From Glutamicibacter sp. JL.03c (GTDB lineage: Bacteria; Actinomycetota; Actinomycetes; Actinomycetales; Micrococcaceae): a stretch of 64,000 nt of DNA. The stretch covers positions 1,488,001-1,552,000 of the forward strand of contig NZ_CP107575.1 of the NCBI RefSeq assembly GCF_025854375.1. Reading direction: 5' to 3'. Position 1 is the first letter of the stretch; every line of letters begins with the position of its first letter. Positions 46,201 through 54,984 of the stretch are shown piece by piece. The translations under genes were made by a program, and so were the position numbers. The notes under the pieces are model-generated. The model had not been told where the DNA came from and searched no databases. It saw only the letters and a program-made list of their open reading frames with translations.

Positions 46201-46803
46201 AAGGTCAACCCGCTGGCCTTGGAGGAATTCGCGGCTCTGGAAGAACGGCACAAGTTCCTCTCCGGCCAGCTGGAGGACTTGAAGAAATCCCGCGGCGACC
46301 TGGAGCAGATCATTGCCGATGTGGACGCGCACGTGGAACGGGTCTTCACCGAGGCGTACAACGACACGGCTGTTCAGTTCAAGCGGATCTTCGATCGCCT
46401 GTTCCCGGGTGGTGAAGGCCAGCTGGTGCTGACCGATCCCGAGCATATGCTCACCACCGGCATCGAGGTGGAGGCGCGCCCCGCAGGCAAGAAGATCAAG
46501 CGCCTGTCCCTGCTCTCAGGCGGCGAACGTTCGTTGACCGCGGTGGCGCTGCTGGTCGCGATCTTCAAGGCCCGGCCTTCGCCCTTCTATGTCATGGATG
46601 AGGTTGAAGCCGCCCTGGACGATATGAACCTGGGCCGCCTCATCACCATTTTTGAAGAGCTGCGCGAGTCCTCGCAGCTGATCGTGATCACGCACCAGAA
46701 GAAAACCATGGAAGTCGCGGACGCGCTCTACGGCGTCACCATGCGCGGCGACGGCGTGACGACAGTGATCAGCCAGAAGATGGAACGAGCTGGATCTCAA
46801 TAG
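43231..46803 (+). CDS. smc: chromosome segregation protein SMC
   Basis: 1190 residues. ATPase of the condensin-like complex, shaping and separating chromosomes. Head: Walker A VVGPNGSGKSNVVDAL (about 28-43), and at the C-terminus the signature LSGGERSLTAVALL and Walker B PFYVMDEVEAALDD. Long coiled coils run on each side of a hinge at roughly 495-660 (LLGRLGELMTVNPGYEQAVAAIL and following). GTG start at 43231. ScpA and ScpB are not in the window. In relatives smc follows mutM directly and is followed by ftsY. Confidence 0.97.
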   Translation: MHLKTLTVRGFKSFASATTFEFEPGVTAVVGPNGSGKSNVVDALAWVMGEQGAKTLRGGKMEDVIFAGTSGRPPLGRAHVSLTIDNADGQLPIDYAEVTISRTLFRAGGSEYAINGSSCRLLDIQELLSDSGLGREMHVIVGQGQLDRILHATAEDRRGFIEEAAGVLKHRRRKEKTLRKLQAMQGNLDRLEDLNAEVRRQLAPLGRQAKIARRAQTVQHDVRDAKSRLLADDLVTMNNRLAQDIDDESKVQAQHQEAADRLERVKRHIAEISAQIESVTPRLGQMQDTWVALSTQAERFRSLAALARERSKLLESNETHFDSSRDPERLESQAERLSEELEELEEAVEDRHEILAEAVEAKEHAEEESRAEQQRMAAMLRAAADRREGISRLASQVASARSRVDVTRAEIVRLQESVQSFDSDLELDQRSHNEVSADLETQLAGETDLNEAFEVADHDFADLAQTHQADAQRERELSVRVSGLRSRLEALKLNTKPDDQSSKLLQSASTALLGRLGELMTVNPGYEQAVAAILRDNAEALVALDASSASSLLEQLQADEASAVFLHASGNAVQLSTPSLHSAISARDVVGSEARISALLDQLFAGYYVVEELGQAHAVVAEYPAAKVTTLEGTTFSALRSSVGDAAGASLIAQQAMVEQTETELNECQTELSLVEERIAERSPQLSIARQQRDDALSALAESDAAIDELSSYLARLGQKLRSAQADKLKLIERLEASNEKLEIEQESLEEITERMEMASTDQEEETIDDAARAALADAAAAARQQELEARLALRSSEERVSGLRSRIEGLRRTAAAERNHREVAARRAEQRKAQAANANRVEQAAERVLRFIEVSVSMAGQEREELGSKKAELDQMLSNQRTEAEQLSAELARLSDAAHRDEIARAELRLRIENLETKALEELGFTPDHLIANYGPDQLIPEAIDEDDKWGSLRQNVDEEGNPIGTKPFDRVEQEKRLKKAERDLSALGKVNPLALEEFAALEERHKFLSGQLEDLKKSRGDLEQIIADVDAHVERVFTEAYNDTAVQFKRIFDRLFPGGEGQLVLTDPEHMLTTGIEVEARPAGKKIKRLSLLSGGERSLTAVALLVAIFKARPSPFYVMDEVEAALDDMNLGRLITIFEELRESSQLIVITHQKKTMEVADALYGVTMRGDGVTTVISQKMERAGSQ

Positions 46804-46838
46804 TCGCCAGCTCGCCGGTCATCGTCTCGTCCGTGTGA

Positions 46839-47462
46839 TTACGCTGAAGCCTTGCTTCGCTGCCTGCCAACGGCCGCTTCTACTGCGCGCAGGCGATCCT
46901 TCGCGCGCTGTCCATCTGGCGCCAGCCGAACGGCCTCCTGCATGGACTTCTCCGCGGCTTCAAGTTCTCCGGACTTGATAAGGCATTCGCCGTGTCGAAG
47001 ATGATAAGCCGAGCGAACGGGACTGATCGCTATTGCCTTCTGCATTGCGCTCGCCGAACGCGCATAGTCTTTTCCAGCGGCAAAAACATAGCTCAAGCGC
47101 ACCAAATAATGCGAATTACCTGGTGCCATTTCAATTGCTTTCGCCACGGACTTTTCTGCGTCGAGTAGTTCTCCGGCCATGAGCTGTCATTCTCCCAATC
47201 GAAGCTGGTACTCCGGCCTACCGGGCGAGAGGGAAATGGCCTGCTTCATTACCGCTACGGCGTCATTCCAACGCTCAAGTTCAGCGTATACGTAGCTCAA
47301 TCGGACGTGGGTGTTCGGCGATTCTGGCTTTAATTGAATTGCTTTGGAAATCGACGATTCCGCCTCAGGCAGGCGGTTGGCCAGGCGCAACAGGTCTCCC
47401 AAGCGGAGGTGGAACTCGGCCTTGGACGGAGCAAGTTTGAGTGCTCGTCTCGTGGCTGACAT
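46839..47462 (-). pseudogene. TPR-repeat gene with in-frame TGA
   Basis: Two open pieces in the same frame (47462-47187 and 47180-46839) are split by one TGA at 47187-47189. Both encode tetratricopeptide repeats: KAEFHLRLGDLLRLANRLPEAESSISKAI, THVRLSYVYAELERWNDAVAVMKQAI, EYQLRLGE(stop)QLMAGELLDAEKSVAKAI, YLVRLSYVFAAGKDYARSASAMQKAI, YHLRHGECLIKSGELEAAEKSMQEAV. The stop lies at the place of Cys in the next repeat, so it is a recent point change. A TAG comes directly before ATG 47462 in the same frame, so the N-terminus is also missing. The repeats recall the TPR part of the fusion protein at 26835. Confidence 0.7.
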
Positions 47463-48150
47463 CTACTGCGCTTAACCAGAATTCATATAAACCTAGTTGC
47501 ACAAAATGCCTCGACGGGGTCTTTTTTCAGAAGTGCCTGGCTCAGTGGCGCTGATGTGTTTGTTTTGTCCTCAAAAGTGACTATTGATATGGGCAACCGC
47601 CATTATGATAGCCGAGCGCCAGGTCAGCCCGACACTTAGTTCTTTCTGGATAATCTCTTTCTCTTGCACCTGCAAACCTAACCTCTGGGTCACAAATCGT
47701 TCATTCATTATGGCGCTGCGAAGCATGTAGTAACGCCCGGGATCATGCGTGAGAGCAATGCGCGGCGACAGAGTCGCAAGGCTTCGAAGTTGATACGTGT
47801 CGCGTGAAAGCGTGTGGCGTTGCTGGAAGGTTGCCATGCATGCGTTCGTCACCGAGTTACGGGAAATTGGGGTAGCCGATCGCGGGCGACCGGACTGCTC
47901 GGCACGTCGGGTACTTGTCAGGCCGCGCCTCGATTGATCCAGGGGCCCTGGCTATTAGTCATTCGTCGAAATCAGGTGATGAAAGCGCTGGAAGAGCAAC
48001 ATTGCATGACTGTGGCCAAAATTACTTATTGGTACTAATCAGACCGGCAAATGGTGTGCATGGCAATACTCGGTTCTCATGGTGAACTCTATATATACTT
48101 AGCGTAGACAAAAAAATTGAACCTTACTTGTTCTGAGATTTGGGAAATAG
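47463..48150. other. stretch without a supported gene
   Basis: A minus-strand open frame (47571-47852, 93 codons) has no recognised domain and no clear ribosome-binding site, so I do not call it. The remaining part near 48090 (TATATATA) is AT-rich and probably holds the promoter of the glycosyltransferase. Confidence 0.4.
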
Positions 48151-49653
48151 ATGGCTCTGTTTAGACGACGTACCAAAACTGCTTGCACCAAGGAATCGCT
48201 GACCGAGGCGAAAGCCCAAACTGTTGAACCAGCATCCGTGGAAGTCTCGCCTGTTGAGGTGCAAAGCGCCGCATCCGAGAATGCACTGGAACTAGTCGAA
48301 CCATTGCAGCGTGCCGAAGAAGTCTTCGTCAGCGTCATCATTCCTGTTTATAACTCGATGCCTTATCTGACCGAGCTGCTCAATTCTTTGGAACTGCAGG
48401 ACTTGGACAAGAGCCTTTATGAGGTGATTGCAATCAATGACGGATCCACTGATTTCGGTGGGGAGATCTTGGATGTGTATGCCAAGCGCAATGAAAACTT
48501 CACTGTGGTGCATCAGGAAAATAGCGGATGGCCCGGAAAGCCCCGCAATGTAGGTACCGCGCTGGCAAAGGGCGAGTACGTTTTCTACGCGGACTCGGAC
48601 GACACCTTGGGGACCGAAGCGCTGCGCAGAATGCGTGAGTTCGCCATGGCGCACGACGTTGACGTACTAGCCCCAAAACTGGTTCCCGTCGGCGGTCGCG
48701 TAATCCGAACCTCGCTGTTTTCCTCAACCCAGATCGACGTTCCTCTTGAGCAGATCTTCGCGACGCTGATGCCCCAGAAACTTATTCGCCGGCAGATGAT
48801 CCTCGAACGCGATTTGCGTTTTGCAGAAGAAAAAGTCCGTCTTGAAGACGGAATGGTTCTGGCGGGATGCTACCTTCATGCCAAACGTGTGAGCGTGCTA
48901 GCCGACTACGAGTACTACTACATTCGCGAACGTGGCGACGGAAATAACATCAGCACTCAGCCTTTTGAGCCCATGGGTTACGTCGAATCCATGACGCATA
49001 TCAGTAAAACGATTCGAAACAACACCACCGAAGATCCGCACCTTGGACGCATGCTGATCGCCGGCTTGTTTAAACGCAAGGGATTAAAATTTTTCGTAGG
49101 ACAACGCTTCTTGAAGTATCGCGAGTCCCGCGCGAAGCTATGGATCTCTGCGTTTGGCCCCTACGTTCAAGAATTCCTCGCAGGGAACACGAACGAAGTG
49201 CTCAGCGATCACGATACAGCCAAAGCCATGGCGATCATTGCCGGGGACTACGACGAACTTAAGAGCTTGGCCTCCAAGGATGAAGAGGCTGCCGTCCGCC
49301 CTGAAGTTACCAAGGCCTCAGGCAAGAGTGATCATTTCGAACTGCAGTTCACTTCGGCCGTCATCGGGCCCATCCCGCGAGGTCTCTACATCGACGAGCG
49401 CGAAACCGACCGTCGCCTGGAATTCCCGGTGGTAGAGCAGGGCACCGGTCGCTATATGGCAAGGATCGACTTTGCAACCCTAGGCGCTCAAATTGTGGGC
49501 ATCGGTGATATTCATGTGAAATACGACCACGCTGAGACTCGACGCATGCGAATCGGAACCAGTGTGAAGGAGGCAACCCACGCAGGAGCCCGTTTATACA
49601 GAACCGTCAACGGTGCGTTGAGCATCGATCTTCGAAAGGCGAAGCTCGGCTAG
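48151..49653 (+). CDS. GT2 glycosyltransferase, TarS/TarP-like teichoic acid type
   Basis: 500 residues. GT-A domain from about 50: VSVIIPVYNSMPYLTELLNSL, YEVIAINDGSTD, then VHQENSGWPGKPRNVGTALAKGEYVFYADSDDTLG with the metal-binding DSD. The N-SGWPGKPRN-G segment is typical of glycosyltransferases that decorate teichoic acids with sugars. About 250 residues follow, probably a C-terminal oligomerisation or substrate module. A 40-residue variable N-terminus is present. It is apart from the main cluster but probably acts on the same polymer. A strong hairpin follows. Confidence 0.87.
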   Translation: MALFRRRTKTACTKESLTEAKAQTVEPASVEVSPVEVQSAASENALELVEPLQRAEEVFVSVIIPVYNSMPYLTELLNSLELQDLDKSLYEVIAINDGSTDFGGEILDVYAKRNENFTVVHQENSGWPGKPRNVGTALAKGEYVFYADSDDTLGTEALRRMREFAMAHDVDVLAPKLVPVGGRVIRTSLFSSTQIDVPLEQIFATLMPQKLIRRQMILERDLRFAEEKVRLEDGMVLAGCYLHAKRVSVLADYEYYYIRERGDGNNISTQPFEPMGYVESMTHISKTIRNNTTEDPHLGRMLIAGLFKRKGLKFFVGQRFLKYRESRAKLWISAFGPYVQEFLAGNTNEVLSDHDTAKAMAIIAGDYDELKSLASKDEEAAVRPEVTKASGKSDHFELQFTSAVIGPIPRGLYIDERETDRRLEFPVVEQGTGRYMARIDFATLGAQIVGIGDIHVKYDHAETRRMRIGTSVKEATHAGARLYRTVNGALSIDLRKAKLG

Positions 49654-49661
49654 CCGACTGC

Positions 49662-49712
49662 AGACAGCGAGGGAGCGATTACCAATGGCTGGTCTTCGCT
49701 CCCTCGCTGTCT
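49662..49712 (+). terminator. terminator after TarS-like gene
   Basis: 17-bp perfect inverted repeat (49662-49678 and 49696-49712), 9 bases after the stop, followed by a T-rich stretch (AACTTCTTCCTCATTGTTT). Confidence 0.8.
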
Positions 49713-49758
49713 AACTTCTTCCTCATTGTTTGGGGCCAGTGCCCATCGATAGCCAAAG

Positions 49759-51027
49759 CTAGCTCGTGCTTTTTGGTGCTTCGGCTCCTTCAGCGAGCGC
49801 CACTGGGCGGATGGTGCGCGGGACGAAAGCCCATCCGATCAGGCCGACCAGAGCGATCAAGGCGGAAATGCCGAAGGCGATTTCGTAGTTCAACGCATCG
49901 GCCAGGAACCCTGCCAGCAGCGGCCCGATAATCGCGCCGAAATCCTGGCACATCTGGAATCCAGCCAGTGCCTTGCCACCATTGCGTCCGGTGCCAATGA
50001 CATCGGATACGGATGCCTGCTGGGCAGGGCCGAGAATGCCTCCGCCGAATCCGGCGAAAATTGAGCAAATGACGAAACCGGCCGTCGAGGTGAAGATTCC
50101 CATGGAGCCAATGGACAGCAGCAAGAGGGTCAGCCCCAGCATTACCGGGATCTTGCGTCCGACCCTGTCAGTTAGCTTGCCGGAGAAAAGCAAGGCACAG
50201 CCATTGCCGATCGCAAAGAGGGCCATTGACAGTCCTGCGATCGTGGTGCCAAGGCCCTCTCCAAACACCGCCAGCGCAAACAGCGGGATCATGCTGTTTC
50301 TGATGCCGAAAGCCAGCCAGCCATAGCTGAAGCCGGAGAACAGCGCCGCACGATACGCGGGCGAGCTCAGGGCCTCGCCAGTGGTGACCACCTCGATGAC
50401 GCTTCTGGTCTTTCTCGGGTCTTCGGCATCACGGTCGAGGTCGCGGCGGCGGCCCAAAGCAAAGTAGACCACGGCCGCGGCGATCACCAACGCCGTGCCG
50501 TAGATGAAGAAGGGCACCCTCATGCCCAGAGGTGCCAGGGCACTGCCGAGGACTGGACCAGCGACGTTGCCCAGCAAGAATGCTCCTGCATAAAGGCCTG
50601 AAATTCGGCCGCGGGATTTTTCGGGGGACAGCCGTGCAATCAGCGCCATCGCCGAAATGGTGAACATCGTGGATCCGAAGCCGCCGAGTCCGCGGGCGAT
50701 GAGCAATTGGGTGTAGTCCTGGACGAAGCCGCAAAGCAGGGTGGAGAGCGCGACGAGCAGGACACCGGTGACATAGATCCGAGGTTCGCCGAGCTTGCCC
50801 ACAAGCGCACCGGCCACCGGTGCGAAGATCAGACGGGTGAAGGCAAAGATGCTCACGATCACGCTGGCCGCAGCCGCGCCGACATCAAAGCTCACCGCAT
50901 ATTGCGGCAGGATCGGGGCGATGAGACCGAAGCCCAAAGCGATAATGAACGCCGCCACCAGAAGAACGCCGATTTCTCGGGGGATGGGTGCGCGTGCAGC
51001 AGCTTTAGAGGAGAAAAACTTCTTCAT
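49759..51027 (-). CDS. MFS transporter, drug/metabolite efflux (DHA1) type
   Basis: 422 residues with twelve membrane segments. Loop 2-3 motif GALVGKLGEPRIYVTG, the family motif RGLGGFGSTMFTISAMALIARLSPEKSRGRISGLYAGAFLLGNVAGPVLG, and a second-half GKLTDRVGRKIPVMLG. This pattern is that of proton-driven exporters. Substrate unknown. Alone on the minus strand, divergent from ftsY with a 172-base gap; convergent with the TarS-like gene. Confidence 0.87.
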   Translation of the reverse strand: MKKFFSSKAAARAPIPREIGVLLVAAFIIALGFGLIAPILPQYAVSFDVGAAAASVIVSIFAFTRLIFAPVAGALVGKLGEPRIYVTGVLLVALSTLLCGFVQDYTQLLIARGLGGFGSTMFTISAMALIARLSPEKSRGRISGLYAGAFLLGNVAGPVLGSALAPLGMRVPFFIYGTALVIAAAVVYFALGRRRDLDRDAEDPRKTRSVIEVVTTGEALSSPAYRAALFSGFSYGWLAFGIRNSMIPLFALAVFGEGLGTTIAGLSMALFAIGNGCALLFSGKLTDRVGRKIPVMLGLTLLLLSIGSMGIFTSTAGFVICSIFAGFGGGILGPAQQASVSDVIGTGRNGGKALAGFQMCQDFGAIIGPLLAGFLADALNYEIAFGISALIALVGLIGWAFVPRTIRPVALAEGAEAPKSTS

Positions 51028-51199
51028 TGCCGATGGCCTGGGATGACACAGGCCTTCCAGCCTTTCTTCGGAACAGGTGAGGTCGATAGAACCTGACTAA
51101 GTCTATGTCCTCTTGAACTTTCTTATCAGGGGATTATTAGTGCTCTTCGCGATTTACCACAGCGTGGTATCTCACAGAAGGTATGAGACGATTTAACAC

Positions 51200-52381
51200 G
51201 TGTCTGATTCGCTTATATTAACCATCATCATTGTCGCGGTTGTTGCCGTGGTGGGCATTGGCGTCATTGCCTTTGTCACCAAGGGCCGCAAGCCCAAGAC
51301 TCCATATACCTCAGAGCGCGATGCTGACGACCTGCCAGCCGGTCAAACAGCAGAAGGCACGACCGAGGCGGTTGCTGACGCCGCAGGTGCCACCGATACT
51401 GCTGTTGCAGTCGAGGAACCTGTCTCCCCGGCAGCTCCGCAGCTCGACGTTCCTGAACCTGTTCAGGGCCGCTTGGCACGACTGCGTGCCCGCCTGACCA
51501 AGTCCAACAACATGTTCTCCAAGGGCCTGCTGGCACTGCTCAGCCAGGACACCATTGACGAGGATGTCTGGGAAGAAATCGAAGAGAATCTGCTGATGGC
51601 AGACCTCGGCACCGAACCAGCCATGGAACTCGTTGATGCCCTGCGCGAACGTGTGAAGATCGAAGGCAGCAAGGATCCTGCCCGGGTCAAGGCCATGCTC
51701 CGCGAGGAACTGCTCAAGCTCGTGGATCCAAGCCTGGACCGCAGCTACCTGCCTGAACCGCACCCGGATCGTCCGAGCATCATCATGGTCGTGGGCGTCA
51801 ACGGCGTTGGCAAGACCACCACCATCGGCAAAATGGCCCGTGTGCTCGTCGCCGAGGACAAGGATGTATTGCTCGGTGCGGCGGATACCTTCCGCGCCGC
51901 GGCTGCCGAGCAGCTGGCTACCTGGGGCGACCGTGTTGGTGTGCCAACCGTCCGCTCTGATATCGATGGTGCCGACCCGGCCTCGGTGGCCTTTGAAGCT
52001 GTTTCGGCTGGCATCGACCAGGAAGTCGATATCGTGATGATCGATACCGCTGGTCGGCTGCAGAACAAGGTCGGCCTGATGGACGAGCTGGGCAAGATCA
52101 AGCGCGTGGTCGAGAAAAAGGCCACCATTGACGAGGTGCTGCTCGTTTTGGACGCAACCACCGGACAGAACGGCCTGCAGCAGGCCAAGGTCTTCTCCGA
52201 GGTCGTCAACGTGAGCGGCATTGTGCTGACCAAGCTCGATGGCACAGCCAAGGGCGGCATCGTTGTCGCGATCCAACGACAGCTGGGCGTGCCAGTGAAG
52301 CTGGTTGGCTTGGGCGAGGGCCCGGATGATCTGGCGCCGTTCAGCCCAGAGGATTTCGTGGACGCTTTGCTCGAAGGCTAA
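51200..52381 (+). CDS. ftsY: signal recognition particle receptor FtsY
   Basis: 393 residues from GTG 51200. An N-terminal membrane segment (LTIIIVAVVAVVGIGVIAFV), an acidic/Ala-rich linker to about residue 95, then the NG domain: four-helix N domain from about 95 and the SRP GTPase with GVNGVGKTTTIGKM (P loop), DTFRAAAAEQL, IDTAGRLQNKVGLMDEL and KLDGTAKGGI. It receives ribosome-SRP complexes at the membrane. Its partner Ffh is at 63392. A perfect hairpin follows. In relatives smc directly precedes; here a 4-kb insertion intervenes. Confidence 0.96.
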   Translation: MSDSLILTIIIVAVVAVVGIGVIAFVTKGRKPKTPYTSERDADDLPAGQTAEGTTEAVADAAGATDTAVAVEEPVSPAAPQLDVPEPVQGRLARLRARLTKSNNMFSKGLLALLSQDTIDEDVWEEIEENLLMADLGTEPAMELVDALRERVKIEGSKDPARVKAMLREELLKLVDPSLDRSYLPEPHPDRPSIIMVVGVNGVGKTTTIGKMARVLVAEDKDVLLGAADTFRAAAAEQLATWGDRVGVPTVRSDIDGADPASVAFEAVSAGIDQEVDIVMIDTAGRLQNKVGLMDELGKIKRVVEKKATIDEVLLVLDATTGQNGLQQAKVFSEVVNVSGIVLTKLDGTAKGGIVVAIQRQLGVPVKLVGLGEGPDDLAPFSPEDFVDALLEG

Positions 52382-52396
52382 GTGGAGAATCAACCG

Positions 52397-52440
52397 GATG
52401 CAACGCTGGCCCTGCCTTTAGGCAGGGCCAGCGTTGCATC
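52397..52440 (+). terminator. terminator after ftsY
   Basis: 21-bp perfect inverted repeat (52397-52417 and 52420-52440), almost without a loop, starting 16 bases after the ftsY stop. Confidence 0.8.
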
Positions 52441-52753
52441 AATAGGGTGACGCGCTACCCGCGCGACGTCCGTTTTTCGGGGAGATGTTGCACGACACGC
52501 CCACACAGGGGATGTGATGCAGGTCAAATACCATTGAATCCCAAGGCTTAGTCCGGTTCGTAAGTTCCCTAGTCAACATCTAGGTTGAGCCGTTCATTCG
52601 GGCAGTCGAACAGAGCGAGTCCGATAGCGCATGGAGCGCGCATTCAGAAACCGGTCAGGATTTCCGGTAAGTATTGTCTGCGAGCAACGGTGTTTCAAGT
52701 CCTTGGAGACCAGCTCCGTTAGACAGCCCAGACGGTAAAGGATCCATCCAGAC
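52441..52753. other. gene-free stretch before acyltransferase
   Basis: No gene seen; presumably holds the acyltransferase promoter. Nothing more specific stands out. Confidence 0.45.
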
Positions 52754-54886
52754 GTGTCGTCCAACCAAGACTTGCCCATGCCCGTTGCGCAGGACCCGAA
52801 ACCTCGGGGATTCCGCGCGGATATCCAGGGACTGCGCGCCATTGCAGTGGGCATCGTCGTGTTGTACCACTTTTGGGGCCACTACCTGCCAGGCGGGTTT
52901 GTGGGCGTTGATGTATTCTTCGTCATTTCTGGCTTCCTGATTACCTCGCATCTGATTGCCAAGCCACCGAAGAATGCGGCAGACGTGGCACGATTCTGGA
53001 TGCGGCGCGTCAAAAGGCTGATTCCCGCCTCGTTCCTCGTCATTCTCTGCAGCGTGCTGGGTATCTGGATCTTCGCTCCGCAGACGGTTTGGGAAGACTG
53101 GGGGCTGCAAGCATTTGCAGCAACCTTTTATTTCCAAAACTGGTTCCTGGCCCTGACCAAGGTCGACTATCTGGCCGAGGGTGACGCGCCCAGCCCATTC
53201 CAGCATTTCTGGTCGCTCTCGGCGGAAGAACAGTTCTACTTCGTCTGGCCGATCCTCATTGGCCTGCTGATCTTCGCCGCGATCAAATACAAGAAGAAGT
53301 CGCAAAACGTCGTACTGGCGGGCATCGGGATCGTCTTCGTGCTGTCCATCTGCTACTCGTTGTACCAGACAGCCACGGAACCCGGCGGTGCCTACTTCTC
53401 CACCTTCACTCGTGTCTGGGAATTCTCAGCCGGCGCTCTCGTCGCCGCCCTGGGCCACAAGGCCCATGCGGCGAAGAGCGACTTGATGAGCCTGATCGGC
53501 TCATGGGGAGGCGTGCTTGCTATCGGATTCAGCGCAGTGGCCTTCACCGGAGAGATGCCGTTCCCTGGCTATATTGCCATCATCCCGGTATTCGGCACTG
53601 CGCTGATCCTGCTCGCCTACTCGACCCACAAGTATTCGCCGACCCTGTTCCTGAACACCAAGCTGTTCCAGTTCTTTGGCGATAATTCCTATGCCATTTA
53701 CTTGTGGCACTGGCCGTTGCTGGTGCTGATGCCATTCATGGTTGATGATTTCAAGTGGCCGCAGAAGATGATCGCCCTGGTGCTGACACTGGTCCTGGCT
53801 GTCCTGACGCAGAAGCTCGTTGAGGTCCGCTTCCGCCGGTTCATCGATACTTCCGCCCTCCTATCGGCTCCCCGGTTCCTTGCCGCCGGCAGTCTCGTGC
53901 TGGCCCTGTTCGCCGGTGCTTTCTACTTGAACAGCGCCCGCATCACTAATGACGCACAGGACATCAACAAGGCCCTGGCCCAAGTCGAAAAGGAAGTGGG
54001 CGAGAGCTGCTTCGGCGCCTCCGCATTGGGCGACGGCTGCACCAAACAAGACGCCGCGGAGACCCCATATCAACAAGTTGCGCCCGAGCCTGTGGCTGCG
54101 AAAACCGATAAGCCCGTGCTCTACAAGGATGATTGCTTCGCGAGCCAAACCACCGATTTCCAAGACCGCCCGGTTTGCAGTTATGGCAAGGGCAAAATCA
54201 AGGTGGCCCTGGTCGGCAACTCGCATGCGGGCCAGTGGTTCCCGGCGCTCGACAAGCTGGCTCAGGAAAATGGCTGGCAGATCGACACCTACCTGGCCAA
54301 CCGCTGTGCTGTCATGGGAGAGGAACAGGAGTTCGACTCCGAGGCGAAGGACGAGGGCTGCGGCGAACTGGGCGACTGGGCTACGAAGCAGATCCAGAAG
54401 CAGGATTATGATCTGGTCATCAGTTCCAACCGGCAGTCGGTGCCCGTCAGCGGGCACAGCATGGAATCCACGGAAGAACCCGCAACCCAAGCCTACGAGA
54501 CCATCCTGAAAGAATGGGCCGACACCGGGGCGCAGGTTGCCGTTATCCGGGATACCTCATGGCCCGGGGCGACCCTTGAAAATGTGCCCGACTGCGTTGC
54601 GGAAAACTCTGACGAGCTCAGTGAATGCAGCGGGGATGCCGACAAGTGGATTCCACAAGATCCCCAGGCCGACGCAGTCAAAGCCTTGGACGACCCGAAC
54701 ATCGTGCAAATCGACATGAACGACCAGCTGTGCGAAGACGACCGCTGCTATACGGTGGTGGGTGGAATCGTGGCCTATTGGGACCACTCGCACCTGAGCG
54801 CAACCTACGCCCAGTCCCTTTCCACGACTCTTGGCTCGCGCATGGAGAAGGCGCTGAAGTCAGAGCAGCTGTTCCCCTCAGCCTGA
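52754..54886 (+). CDS. membrane O-acyltransferase with SGNH domain (OafB-like)
   Basis: 710 residues. Residues about 18-380 are an acyltransferase-3 domain of about ten membrane segments: RADIQGLRAIAVGIVVLYHF (with the catalytic His), GGFVGVDVFFVISGFLIT, the RR motif in FWMRRVKRLIPASFLV and FQHFWSLSAEEQFYFVWP. After a linker, residues about 430-710 form an SGNH domain with VALVGNSHAGQWFPALD (Ser/His block) and VAYWDHSHLSATYAQSL (D-x-x-H). Such proteins O-acetylate surface polymers or lipids. GTG 52754 is the start; an ATG at 52778 is an alternative. Close to envelope genes, so the island polymer or peptidoglycan is a plausible target. Confidence 0.9.
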   Translation: MSSNQDLPMPVAQDPKPRGFRADIQGLRAIAVGIVVLYHFWGHYLPGGFVGVDVFFVISGFLITSHLIAKPPKNAADVARFWMRRVKRLIPASFLVILCSVLGIWIFAPQTVWEDWGLQAFAATFYFQNWFLALTKVDYLAEGDAPSPFQHFWSLSAEEQFYFVWPILIGLLIFAAIKYKKKSQNVVLAGIGIVFVLSICYSLYQTATEPGGAYFSTFTRVWEFSAGALVAALGHKAHAAKSDLMSLIGSWGGVLAIGFSAVAFTGEMPFPGYIAIIPVFGTALILLAYSTHKYSPTLFLNTKLFQFFGDNSYAIYLWHWPLLVLMPFMVDDFKWPQKMIALVLTLVLAVLTQKLVEVRFRRFIDTSALLSAPRFLAAGSLVLALFAGAFYLNSARITNDAQDINKALAQVEKEVGESCFGASALGDGCTKQDAAETPYQQVAPEPVAAKTDKPVLYKDDCFASQTTDFQDRPVCSYGKGKIKVALVGNSHAGQWFPALDKLAQENGWQIDTYLANRCAVMGEEQEFDSEAKDEGCGELGDWATKQIQKQDYDLVISSNRQSVPVSGHSMESTEEPATQAYETILKEWADTGAQVAVIRDTSWPGATLENVPDCVAENSDELSECSGDADKWIPQDPQADAVKALDDPNIVQIDMNDQLCEDDRCYTVVGGIVAYWDHSHLSATYAQSLSTTLGSRMEKALKSEQLFPSA

Positions 54887-54984
54887 GCCGGGGGATCACC
54901 CCACGATGCAGCACTGGGTCCCCTAAGCCCTCGTCCCTGCCCGTACTTGGCGCCGCGTCAAATCGCCAAGGCTCGGCAAGAGGG

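Noticed and set aside
45370-46446. 358-codon open frame antisense to smc.
   Set aside because: The opposite frame of the smc coiled coil is open because of codon bias; the translation is rich in Leu/Gln and matches nothing.
47571-47852. 93-codon minus-strand frame near the TPR remnant.
   Set aside because: No ribosome-binding site, no recognised family and unremarkable composition; left as uncalled.
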